NCBI GenBank assembly: GCA_044432725.1
Contig: JAWXUL010000013.1
Location: 1-64,000, forward strand
Direction of reading: 5' to 3'
DNA from: JAWXUK01 sp044432725
GTDB lineage: Bacteria; Bacillota; Clostridia; Oscillospirales; Oscillospiraceae
Length of the DNA stretch: 64,000 nucleotides
In this document: piece after piece, positions 8,448 through 15,759 of the stretch
How positions within the stretch are numbered: position 1 is the first letter of the stretch
Layout of the letters: the number at the start of each line of letters is the position of its first letter
Program-made: the position numbers and the translations under genes
Notes under the pieces: generated by a model
What the model saw: the letters and a program-made list of their open reading frames with translations, nothing else
The model's database searches: none
Told to the model about the DNA's origin: nothing

Positions 8448-9467
8448 CTATGAAGCTGCTGTATCGCCTTCCACTGGATAGATCTCTCCACTGGATTGGT
8501 TCCCCTGTGAAATACTTTGGATATCATAGACTTCCTCGCTGATCGTATGGGTTTTCAAGTATTCTGCCCACTTTTTGGTATAAGCAGCGCTCAGATGAAT
8601 CCCATCACTGCTTGCTTCACTGGGAAGTTGCCCTGTTTCATCCAGAAAATAATTGTATAAATCCAAATAATATAAATTCTTCTCTTGTGCTAATTTCTGA
8701 ATATAAGTATTGTAAGTGGTGACAATGCCGTTGTTAAAATAGGACGCAGACCCACGAGAACGCAAAATGGGCTCGTTCAGTGGGATAATGCTTTGGACAT
8801 AGATCACAGCTTCTGGTTGTCTGGCTCGAATTTCATCAATGAAATTGCTATAATTGCTATAAAATCGCTCCACACTGGGATATCCCACAGAATTGATACC
8901 AAGAGAGATGTAAACCTTGGAATAGCTTCCCTTTTCCAAAGCCTTCAGCACAGTGGTATCCACCCCATTGACGCTGACATATGCTTTATCCCAAAGATTA
9001 TAGACCGACAGACCTAAACCTGTGAAATTACTGCCTCCACCAAGATCGCCAAACGCCATCAAGCCTTGACTGCGAGAGTCCCCAATCATGGCAGCGTCAG
9101 CGAAGTAATCCCCTTCCACTCTCTCTGCTTCTGGTACAGCTTCTCCATAAACGTATACTGTTTTCACAGGCTCTGGTTCTGGCTCTGGTTCTACTTCTGG
9201 CTCTGCCACAGGCTTTGTTTCCTCTACCTTATCTAAAGTTGTAATCTGAATCTCTTCTTTTTCTTCTATCTTTTCTTCTGCCACTTCTAATTGAAAGAAA
9301 TCCAAAAACCACTGGGGTAAAATTTCCATTCTTTCTTGACTGATTGCAAAAGAAATCTTTGTGGCTTCCTCTGGCATCAAGGGTTGCTGTACCACAGAAT
9401 CCGAAGTGAGGCACATCATAACACTGGTACATAATATGATTTCTAAGATTTTCATTCCACTCGCCAT
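8448..9467 (-). CDS. Exported SGNH/GDSL-family hydrolase
   Basis: About 339 residues: a short hydrophobic N-terminus (signal or anchor), a Glu/Pro-rich linker (PEVEPEPEPEPV, ~95-105), and an SGNH fold. Visible blocks are AAMIGDSRSQG (catalytic Ser), SLGINSVG (oxyanion Asn) and SSDGIHLSAAY (Asp and His). Such extracellular esterases often remove acetyl groups from cell-wall glycans, but the substrate cannot be read here. The gene starts four bases after the tex stop; the AAGGGTGA binding site overlaps that stop, so it is coupled to tex. The linker DNA is a low-complexity repeat (9170-9215). Confidence 0.75.
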   Translation of the reverse strand: MASGMKILEIILCTSVMMCLTSDSVVQQPLMPEEATKISFAISQERMEILPQWFLDFFQLEVAEEKIEEKEEIQITTLDKVEETKPVAEPEVEPEPEPEPVKTVYVYGEAVPEAERVEGDYFADAAMIGDSRSQGLMAFGDLGGGSNFTGLGLSVYNLWDKAYVSVNGVDTTVLKALEKGSYSKVYISLGINSVGYPSVERFYSNYSNFIDEIRARQPEAVIYVQSIIPLNEPILRSRGSASYFNNGIVTTYNTYIQKLAQEKNLYYLDLYNYFLDETGQLPSEASSDGIHLSAAYTKKWAEYLKTHTISEEVYDIQSISQGNQSSGEIYPVEGDTAAS

Positions 9468-9471
9468 GTAC

Positions 9472-11640
9472 TCACCCTTCTTCTTTCTTTTTTTGTGGAG
9501 GACGCATGGTCAAACCAATTCGTTTCTTCTTTTCATCCACTTCCACCACCCACACAGTGACAATATCTCCCACAGAAACTGCTTCTGAAGGATGGGTCAC
9601 CCGTTTGGGCAATTTACTGATATGAACCAAGCCATCTTGGTGGACACCGATATCCACAAAAACACCAAAGTCAATCACATTACGCACAGTTCCTTGAAGC
9701 TCCATGCCAGCCAGCAAATCCTTGATTTCAAGAACAGCTGTGGATAACAAGGGGGGAGGCAACTCGTCCCGTGGGTCACGCCCTGGTTTTTGCAGTTCTT
9801 TCAGCACATCTTCCAAGGTAGGCACGCCAACCTCACATTTTTCAGCCAATTCTTTCACAGACAGGGTAGCGATTTTCTCTGCTGTCAATTCTTCTAAAGT
9901 GCAGCCACAGTCTGCCAATATTTTTTCCACGGTCTCATATTGTTCTGGATGCACCCCTGTATTATCTAACAGGTTTTTCCCCTCTGGTACTCGTAAAAAT
10001 CCTGCACATTGCTGATATGCTTTGGGTCCTAATTTAGGGACTTTCAACACCTCTTTTCGAGAGGTGAAAACGCCCTTTTCCTCACGATAAGCCACCAAAT
10101 TTTTGGAAGTAGCATTGGTCAATCCCGCCACTCTGGCAAGAAGAGAGGGGGAAGCTGTATTGATATCCACCCCTACAGCGTTCACGCAATCCTCTACCAC
10201 GCCGTCCAAAGTTTCTCCCAATCGTGCCTGTGGCATATCATGCTGATACTGCCCAACACCGATTGCTTTTGGGTCAATCTTCACAAGTTCTGCCAAAGGA
10301 TCTTGCATACGTCGTGCAATGGACACAGCAGAACGCAAATTCACGTCAAACTGTGGAAATTCTTCTGCTGCCAATTTGGAAGCAGAATAAACAGAAGCCC
10401 CAGCTTCGTTGACAATCATATATGCCATTTCCAAATCAGCCTGTGCCTTGACACGAGCAATCAGCTCCACGGTCATCTGCTCTGTTTCACGACTGGCAGT
10501 ACCATTGCCGATGGCAATGTGGGACACCTTATATTTCACCGACATTTTTGCTAAAGTTTGAAGACATTCTTCCTGTTTTCCCTTGCTATGGGTTGGATAA
10601 ACCACTGCTGTATCCAGCACTTTTCCTGTGCCGTCCACAACAGCGACTTTACAGCCCATTCGATACCCAGGGTCAAGCCCCATGGTCACGTGTCCCTTCA
10701 CAGGAGGTTGCAACAATAGTGGCTTCAAATTCAGGGCAAACATAGAAATTGCCCCTTCTTCTGCAATCTCTGTTAAGTGATTGCGAATCTCTCGCTCTAC
10801 AGAGGGCTCGATCAAGCGTCCCCAAGCATCATCAGCCGCATCTCGAAGAAATGCCACCACTTCCATGGGGGCAGAAGCTGGAATAATCGCATGACGGCGC
10901 ACTGTCACCTTGGCTTGCTCCTCTTCCAACGCAACCCCTGCTTTTAAGATGCCTTCTCTTTCCCCACGGTTAATGGCAAGGGTTTGATACCCTTGCACTC
11001 TGGACACAGGCAACTTGTTATCATAATAGAGACGATACACAGAATCTTCTGGCTCTTTTTCAGCTGCTTTGGATGTGAAACTCCCACGACGTAGATAAAG
11101 TTCCTTTAGTTGTTTTCTCAGTTCTGCTGAATCAGAAATTTCTTCAGCAATAATGTCAGAAGCCCCAGCCAAGGCTTCTTCCACTGTATTCACACCCTTT
11201 TCTGGGTCAATAAAATCCTGAGCCAGAACTTCTGGCAAAGGACAATCTATAGCTTGCGCAAACAAAGTCTCTGCCAGAGGTGCAAGACCCTTTTCCTTCG
11301 CCATAGTGGCACGGGTGCGACGTTTTTGCTTATAAGGACGATAGATGTCCTCTACTTCAGCCAGAGTTTTCGCTGCTGCCAAAGCCATGCCAAGCTCTTC
11401 TGTCCACTTTTCTTGCCCCTCAATGGAGGACTGTACTTCTTCTTTTCTGGTATCTAAATTCCGTAAATATTGCAAACGATCTGCCAAAGTACGAAGTAAT
11501 TGGTCATCCATCGTTCCGTGCATCTCTTTTCGATATCGTGCGATAAATGGAATGGTATTGCCTTCATCAATCAACTGAATGACGTTTTGTATATATTCTT
11601 CTTTCCATGAAAGTTCTTCTGATAAAATTTTACTGTGCAT
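9472..11640 (-). CDS. tex: Tex family RNA-binding transcription accessory protein
   Basis: About 722 residues with the Tex layout: N-terminal helical Tex domain (DEGNTIPFIARYRKEM), YqgF/RNase H-like domain (TMGLDPGYRMGCKVAVVDGTG), tandem HhH domains (VGVDINTASPSLLARVAGLT) and a C-terminal S1 domain (GTVRNVIDFGVFVDIGVHQDGLVHISKL). Tex binds nucleic acid and affects transcription or RNA decay. The start is taken at 11640 because AAGGA lies seven bases upstream; the preceding open stretch overlaps the promoter. Co-transcribed with the SGNH hydrolase gene. Confidence 0.93.
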   Translation of the reverse strand: MHSKILSEELSWKEEYIQNVIQLIDEGNTIPFIARYRKEMHGTMDDQLLRTLADRLQYLRNLDTRKEEVQSSIEGQEKWTEELGMALAAAKTLAEVEDIYRPYKQKRRTRATMAKEKGLAPLAETLFAQAIDCPLPEVLAQDFIDPEKGVNTVEEALAGASDIIAEEISDSAELRKQLKELYLRRGSFTSKAAEKEPEDSVYRLYYDNKLPVSRVQGYQTLAINRGEREGILKAGVALEEEQAKVTVRRHAIIPASAPMEVVAFLRDAADDAWGRLIEPSVEREIRNHLTEIAEEGAISMFALNLKPLLLQPPVKGHVTMGLDPGYRMGCKVAVVDGTGKVLDTAVVYPTHSKGKQEECLQTLAKMSVKYKVSHIAIGNGTASRETEQMTVELIARVKAQADLEMAYMIVNEAGASVYSASKLAAEEFPQFDVNLRSAVSIARRMQDPLAELVKIDPKAIGVGQYQHDMPQARLGETLDGVVEDCVNAVGVDINTASPSLLARVAGLTNATSKNLVAYREEKGVFTSRKEVLKVPKLGPKAYQQCAGFLRVPEGKNLLDNTGVHPEQYETVEKILADCGCTLEELTAEKIATLSVKELAEKCEVGVPTLEDVLKELQKPGRDPRDELPPPLLSTAVLEIKDLLAGMELQGTVRNVIDFGVFVDIGVHQDGLVHISKLPKRVTHPSEAVSVGDIVTVWVVEVDEKKKRIGLTMRPPQKKKEEG

Positions 11641-11709
11641 ACATATATCCTTACTGGTGGAAAAGGTATTTTTTTCCAGAAAAAGACTGAAAATTGTCCC
11701 ACTGTTATA

Positions 11710-11737
11710 ATTATAACAAAAAAAAAACAAAATTCAA
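11710..11737 (-). promoter_or_regulatory. SigA promoter of the tex operon
   Basis: TTGAAT (11732-11737), a 16 bp A/T-rich spacer and TATAAT (11710-11715) on the minus strand, 70 bp before the chosen tex start. Its position argues against the longer N-terminal start of tex. Confidence 0.7.
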
Positions 11738-11809
11738 GATAATTCTCAAATTTTGTTAAAATTTTTTTATTTTGTTTTTCAAAGGCTTCCTTCTTATCTA
11801 AGGTTTCCT

Positions 11810-12412
11810 TTAGAAGAATTCAAAAGGCCACAGACTAAGCAATACTTTCCCCTTCACGTAACCAACATTCACCATACCTATGCTAGGAGAACGGCTGTCA
11901 GAACTGTGATTCCGATTATCCCCAAGGACGAAGATACATCCCTCTGGCACAGTCAGCACACCTTGATCTAAATCTCCGTAAATAGGTCGCATTTGTTCTA
12001 ATATATAAGGTTCGTAAATAGGGATACCATCTACCCGCACCTGATGATCCACATAATCAATCTCCACAGTTTGCCCTTCTAAGGCAATCACTCGCTTGAC
12101 AATGGAACTTCCACCAAACTCTTCCACTGTGGGATCTGTAATAATCACAATATCATGAATCGCTGGAGTATAGCCAAAGAAAATCCAGACCAGCAAAGTT
12201 TGCCCGTCATGAAGGGTGGGTTCCATGGATTCCCCACTGACTTTTGTAATAGGACAGACAAAAGTAAACAGGACTATCACAAAACTCAAGGTAAACATCA
12301 AGCTTTGCAGTAAATAGAAACAATCACTTTCCAGTTTGCTGATTTTTCCTTGGGTGGTTTGCAACATAGAAGGGATATCTTCATCCAGTTGTAAATCTTC
12401 TCTCTCCATCAT
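11810..12412 (-). CDS. lepB: Signal peptidase I
   Basis: Membrane-bound serine protease that removes signal peptides from Sec/Tat substrates. The 200-residue protein is Gram-positive-type: a cytosolic N-terminal tail, one membrane segment (~38-54), then the catalytic Ser62 in SGESMEPTL and the general-base Lys106 in SIVKRVIALEG, and the conserved GDNRNHSSDSR box near the C-terminus. The N-tail of ~35 residues is longer than in many SipS proteins. It starts 17 bp after the PilZ gene with AAAGGGGGAT upstream, so the two form an operon. An orthologous type I peptidase elsewhere in the genome is likely. Confidence 0.93.
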   Translation of the reverse strand: MMEREDLQLDEDIPSMLQTTQGKISKLESDCFYLLQSLMFTLSFVIVLFTFVCPITKVSGESMEPTLHDGQTLLVWIFFGYTPAIHDIVIITDPTVEEFGGSSIVKRVIALEGQTVEIDYVDHQVRVDGIPIYEPYILEQMRPIYGDLDQGVLTVPEGCIFVLGDNRNHSSDSRSPSIGMVNVGYVKGKVLLSLWPFEFF

Positions 12413-12429
12413 ATCCCCCTTTTTTGCCC

Positions 12430-13293
12430 TTATTGCCTTTTACTTTGTAAACGCAATCTTTCTTGCTCAAAGACAAAACGTCGTATGGCAATCTCTTTTC
12501 CCTGACCAATTTGTCGGAATTGACAGCCATAGCCATAACGCAATGTGTCTCCACCTAAATCTGCTTCCACATCACGCTCTCGTGTTAAAATAGCAATCTC
12601 TTCTTCTGTGGGTGTGGGAGCCACTGGAGCTTCTTCCTCTGATGGTTCGGGCAACTTGATTGCATTTTTTTCCATTTCCTTTCGCTTTTTCACAAAAGAA
12701 AATATGTTTTGCCCTTCTGGCGCTGGAGGCTTAGGGGGCAAGGGCGGAGGATCTGCCCGTATCAACCAAGGAGAGGACTCCCAGTCGTCCAAAGCTTGGA
12801 TACGCAAAATATGGGTTTCTGTAAACAATCTAGGAGAAATTTCAGAAAGTCGTAAAACCACAGAGTCCCCCAAAGAAAACTTATGCTCAGAGGTAAAAAA
12901 TACCCCACCTGCACTAATATTTTCAACCTCAGCTTGACAAAAACGCATTTTTCCACGCAAATCCATATAGTCAATTTCCATTTTAAAACGCACTGAAGTT
13001 TTTAAATCCTGACGACGCTGAACCTGATCCACCATATCAGCTGCCGAAATAAACATGGATATTTCCTTAGATTCACGCTTTAACTCATAAAAATTGCAAA
13101 AATATGTAACCAAACCTTCTACATCATCATAGAAAGTCACATATCCTTCAATCTCCATTTCTTCAATGGGGACATCTGTTGGAAATCGCAATTCTGCCTC
13201 GCCTGAGGGTTGAATGATCACAGAAGCCGTGAACAAAAATTGCCGTTCTCTGTCAAAGACATCAGCAACCTTACAAAAGAGTAATTTCAGCAT
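12430..13293 (-). CDS. PilZ-domain c-di-GMP effector (YcgR-like)
   Basis: Soluble protein of 287 residues. The N-terminal ~100 residues resemble the YcgR_2 flagellar-brake domain; a PilZ domain follows, starting QRRQDLKTSV with the downstream VENISAGGVFF (NxSxxG). The first part of the RxxxR signature reads RxxxK, so c-di-GMP affinity may be altered. A Pro-rich, acidic insert (PPPLPPKPPAPEGQ and PSEEEAPVAPTPTEEE, ~175-235) splits the domain before the GYGCQFRQIG...RRFVFEQERLR segment that normally ends PilZ. The insert is unusual. The gene has its own promoter, is translated from ATG after TAGGAGG, and precedes lepB; the ComFB gene lies 273 bp upstream. Confidence 0.8.
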   Translation of the reverse strand: MLKLLFCKVADVFDRERQFLFTASVIIQPSGEAELRFPTDVPIEEMEIEGYVTFYDDVEGLVTYFCNFYELKRESKEISMFISAADMVDQVQRRQDLKTSVRFKMEIDYMDLRGKMRFCQAEVENISAGGVFFTSEHKFSLGDSVVLRLSEISPRLFTETHILRIQALDDWESSPWLIRADPPPLPPKPPAPEGQNIFSFVKKRKEMEKNAIKLPEPSEEEAPVAPTPTEEEIAILTRERDVEADLGGDTLRYGYGCQFRQIGQGKEIAIRRFVFEQERLRLQSKRQ

Positions 13294-13327
13294 AAGCTCT
13301 TTTCCTCCTAAATCATACCTGTCCTAG

Positions 13328-13356
13328 AGTATAACATAAATCTTGGAGAAGTTCAA
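13328..13356 (-). promoter_or_regulatory. SigA promoter of the PilZ-lepB operon
   Basis: TTGAAC (13351-13356), a 17 bp spacer and TATACT (13328-13333) on the minus strand, about 35 bp upstream of the PilZ start. Confidence 0.7.
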
Positions 13357-13476
13357 CTATAAATTTCCTATTTGGGTAATTTTTTATAAAAGGTTAAAAT
13401 CTTTCCTTATACTATTTCCAGTTAGAAACCGTCGAATTTTTGTCTGTTTTCTTTGTTCCTGATAAGGCAGAAAATT

Positions 13477-13506
13477 CTTGAATCCTTTGTGGATTCAGGA
13501 TTTTTC
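13477..13506 (+). terminator. Orphan terminator-like hairpin on the plus strand
   Basis: A 9 bp stem (CTTGAATCC / GGATTCAGG, one G-U) with loop TTTGT, followed by ATTTTT. No plus-strand gene ends here: the neighbours, PilZ and comFB, are both on the minus strand. A TATACT at 13408-13413 could start a ~90 nt RNA ending here, but its -35 is poor. Confidence 0.4.
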
Positions 13507-13566
13507 TAACGCAATCAGGGGCGAAGAAAATGGCAAGGTTTTGTTGGTTTTTAATTGGAATTAGTA

Positions 13567-13839
13567 TTAAGTGCCATGCCTTGGATGATCCCGGATTAAA
13601 TCTGCCCCTTTATAAATCGCTGCTTTCACATCTGCAGTATTTTGAAAACTAAAAGCTTGAACCTTCATCGCTGCTGCCCCGATCTTACTGACCACATAGC
13701 GAGGAGGTAGCTGGTTTAAAGCGTATGCCATAATGTCTGCACTGCACTGCTCGCAACAACAACACCCCAGCTTTTCTTTCACATCGTCGAACACTTCTTC
13801 CACAATCGCTTCTGTGATATTTTGATATATTTTACTCAT
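13567..13839 (-). CDS. ComFB-family protein
   Basis: Small cytosolic protein of 90 residues, full length for the family. It shows the ComFB pattern: an N-terminal helix (TEAIVEEVFDDV), a cysteine cluster CCCCEQC that may hold zinc, then ADIMAYALNQLPPRYVVSKIG. The Bacillus subtilis member sits in the comF competence operon without a clear role; ComFB proteins have more recently been reported to bind cyclic dinucleotides. No competence gene is adjacent; the next gene encodes a PilZ protein, another c-di-GMP effector. Translated from ATG after GAGGGGGATT. Confidence 0.8.
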   Translation of the reverse strand: MSKIYQNITEAIVEEVFDDVKEKLGCCCCEQCSADIMAYALNQLPPRYVVSKIGAAAMKVQAFSFQNTADVKAAIYKGADLIRDHPRHGT

Positions 13840-14240
13840 ATGAATCCCCCTCTTCTCGCCATCCTTGCTACCAGTGACCCAACCACTCTTACAGAAAACT
13901 AAATCTCTTGAAAAAAAAACATTTCCTAAGAGTTTAGCAATAGAATGAGTATTAGTTATTTAAAGAAGATATGACTTGACTTTCTGGTTTTTTATGATAC
14001 AATAGCTTATGTGAAATTGACCCACGAATCATATCATCACAACTTATCATTCATATTATAACAAATAAAAAGAAATTTGTCTACACATTTTCACATATTT
14101 TCCATCTTAGTTTGTTAAATAAATTATAGCTTTTTGTTAACAATTTAAAAATTATAAAAATAACGGGCAATTCTCTGTGAAATCGTTTAAACAAAAAAGA
14201 CAATAAAAACTGACAAAACAAGGGACAAAGGAGCAAAAAC
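13840..14240. other. 401 bp divergent intergenic region, comFB / proS
   Basis: AT-rich region holding a plus-strand SigA promoter (13976-14003) and an A-run. Between promoter and proS lie about 230 nt of leader. I looked for T-box features expected before an aminoacyl-tRNA synthetase gene (GGTGG box, terminator/antiterminator) and saw none. No comFB promoter with good hexamers was found. Confidence 0.6.
13976..14003 (+). promoter_or_regulatory. SigA promoter upstream of proS
   Basis: TTGACT (13976-13981), a 16 bp spacer and TACAAT (13998-14003). It would produce a proS message with an unusually long, A/T-rich leader of about 230 nt. Confidence 0.6.
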
Positions 14241-15680
14241 ATGAGCGACAAGAAAAAAACAGTAGATCAAATCACCGATATGGAGGAAGATTTTGGACAA
14301 TGGTACACCGATGTCTGCACAAAAGCAGAGCTCATCGACTATTCTTCCATCAAAGGTATGTTCATCTATCGCCCCTATGGCTATGGTCTGTGGGAAAACA
14401 TCCAAAAAGAACTGGACCAACAATTCAAAGAAACAGGACACGAAAATGTCTATCTTCCCTTGCTGATTCCTGAATCCCTCCTACAAAAAGAAAAAGACCA
14501 CGTAGAAGGCTTTGCCCCTGAATGTGCTTGGGTCACCTTGGGTGGTAGCGAAGAATTAGAAGAAAAATATTGTATTCGCCCCACTTCTGAGACGCTGTTC
14601 TGTCAACACTATGCCAATATCATCCAATCCCATCGGGATTTACCCAAATTATACAACCAATGGTGTTCTGTCCTCCGTTGGGAAAAAACCTCTCGCCCTT
14701 TCCTTCGCCATCGTGAATTTTTATGGCAAGAGGGACACACCATGCACGCCACCCCAGAAGAAGCCATGGAAGAAACTTTGCAAATGCTAGACATTTACGG
14801 AGATTTCTGCGAAAATTACCTTGCCATGCCTGTGGTCAAAGGGGTAAAAACCCAAAAAGAAAAATTCTCTGGGGCTGTGGACACCTATACCATCGAATGT
14901 ATGATGCATGACCACAAAGCCCTCCAATCAGGCACCTCCCACTATTTCGGAGATGGCTTTGCCAAGGCTTTTGATATCACTTTCACTGGAAAAGACAACC
15001 AAATCCACCACCCTCATCAAACCTCTTGGGGCTTGTCCACTCGTTTGATTGGTGGGATTATCATGACCCATGGTGACAATAACGGTCTGGTTCTTCCTCC
15101 CAAAATCGCCCCCACTCAAGTGATGGTTATCCCCATTGTGAACAAAAAAGTAGATACCACCCCTGTGGCACAAGAACTGTTAGAACGTTTAAAAGCCCAA
15201 GGGATTCGAGCCAAGCTAGATGCTTCTGATAAAAGTATGGGCTGGAAAGCAGCAGAATACGAAATGAAAGGAGTTCCTCTTCGCCTAGAAATCGGCCCCC
15301 GTGACTTAGAAGAAGAAAAATGCTGTCTGGCACGACGTGACACCCGTGAAAAAATCTTTATCCCTCTCCAAGACTTAGAAAGCACCGTCAAAAAATTGTT
15401 GATCGAAATCCAAGACTCTCTTTACCAAAAAGCAAAGAAAAACTTGGATGATCATACAAAAGTTTGTAACAACATGGACGAAGTGAAAGCCCTCATGTCC
15501 GAAGGAGGCGGCTTTGCCAAAACCATGTGGTGTGGAGAGCAAAGCTGTGAAGAAACCATGAAAACAGAAGCCGGCGTCACCTCTCGTTGTATGCCCATGA
15601 CCCAAGAGAAAATCGGTGAAACCTGTGTCTGTTGTGGAAAGCCAGCCCAAAAGATGATTTTGTGGGGACTTGCTTATTAA
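14241..15680 (+). CDS. proS: Prolyl-tRNA synthetase, archaeal/eukaryal-like short form
   Basis: Charges tRNA-Pro. The 479-residue protein is the short form without the ~180-residue editing insertion of the usual bacterial type: class II motif 1 region, RPTSETLFCQHY, RWEKTSRPFLRHREFLWQEGHT (motif 2), the GTSHYFGDGFAKAF block and a C-terminal zinc-type extension with Cys in MWCGEQSC, SRCMP and TCVCCGKPA. Lack of the INS domain implies that mis-charged Ala-tRNA-Pro must be cleared in trans, if at all. Start ATG follows AAGGAGC. Single gene ending at a strong terminator. Confidence 0.95.
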   Translation: MSDKKKTVDQITDMEEDFGQWYTDVCTKAELIDYSSIKGMFIYRPYGYGLWENIQKELDQQFKETGHENVYLPLLIPESLLQKEKDHVEGFAPECAWVTLGGSEELEEKYCIRPTSETLFCQHYANIIQSHRDLPKLYNQWCSVLRWEKTSRPFLRHREFLWQEGHTMHATPEEAMEETLQMLDIYGDFCENYLAMPVVKGVKTQKEKFSGAVDTYTIECMMHDHKALQSGTSHYFGDGFAKAFDITFTGKDNQIHHPHQTSWGLSTRLIGGIIMTHGDNNGLVLPPKIAPTQVMVIPIVNKKVDTTPVAQELLERLKAQGIRAKLDASDKSMGWKAAEYEMKGVPLRLEIGPRDLEEEKCCLARRDTREKIFIPLQDLESTVKKLLIEIQDSLYQKAKKNLDDHTKVCNNMDEVKALMSEGGGFAKTMWCGEQSCEETMKTEAGVTSRCMPMTQEKIGETCVCCGKPAQKMILWGLAY

Positions 15681-15701
15681 AGCTTCCCCGTCGCCATAAA
15701 A

Positions 15702-15733
15702 AAATCTCTCCCCTTTTGGGGAGAGATTTTTTA
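15702..15733. terminator. Rho-independent terminator after proS
   Basis: A 12 bp perfect stem (AAATCTCTCCCC / GGGGAGAGATTT) with a TTTT loop and T-run. Symmetric A and T tracts suit it to the convergent polA gene as well. Confidence 0.9.
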
Positions 15734-15759
15734 TTTCATATTTTCCTGTTTAGAAAAGA

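Noticed and set aside
13840..14240. T-box leader for proS
   Set aside because: Length would allow one, but no T-box sequence, specifier-type stem or terminator was found.
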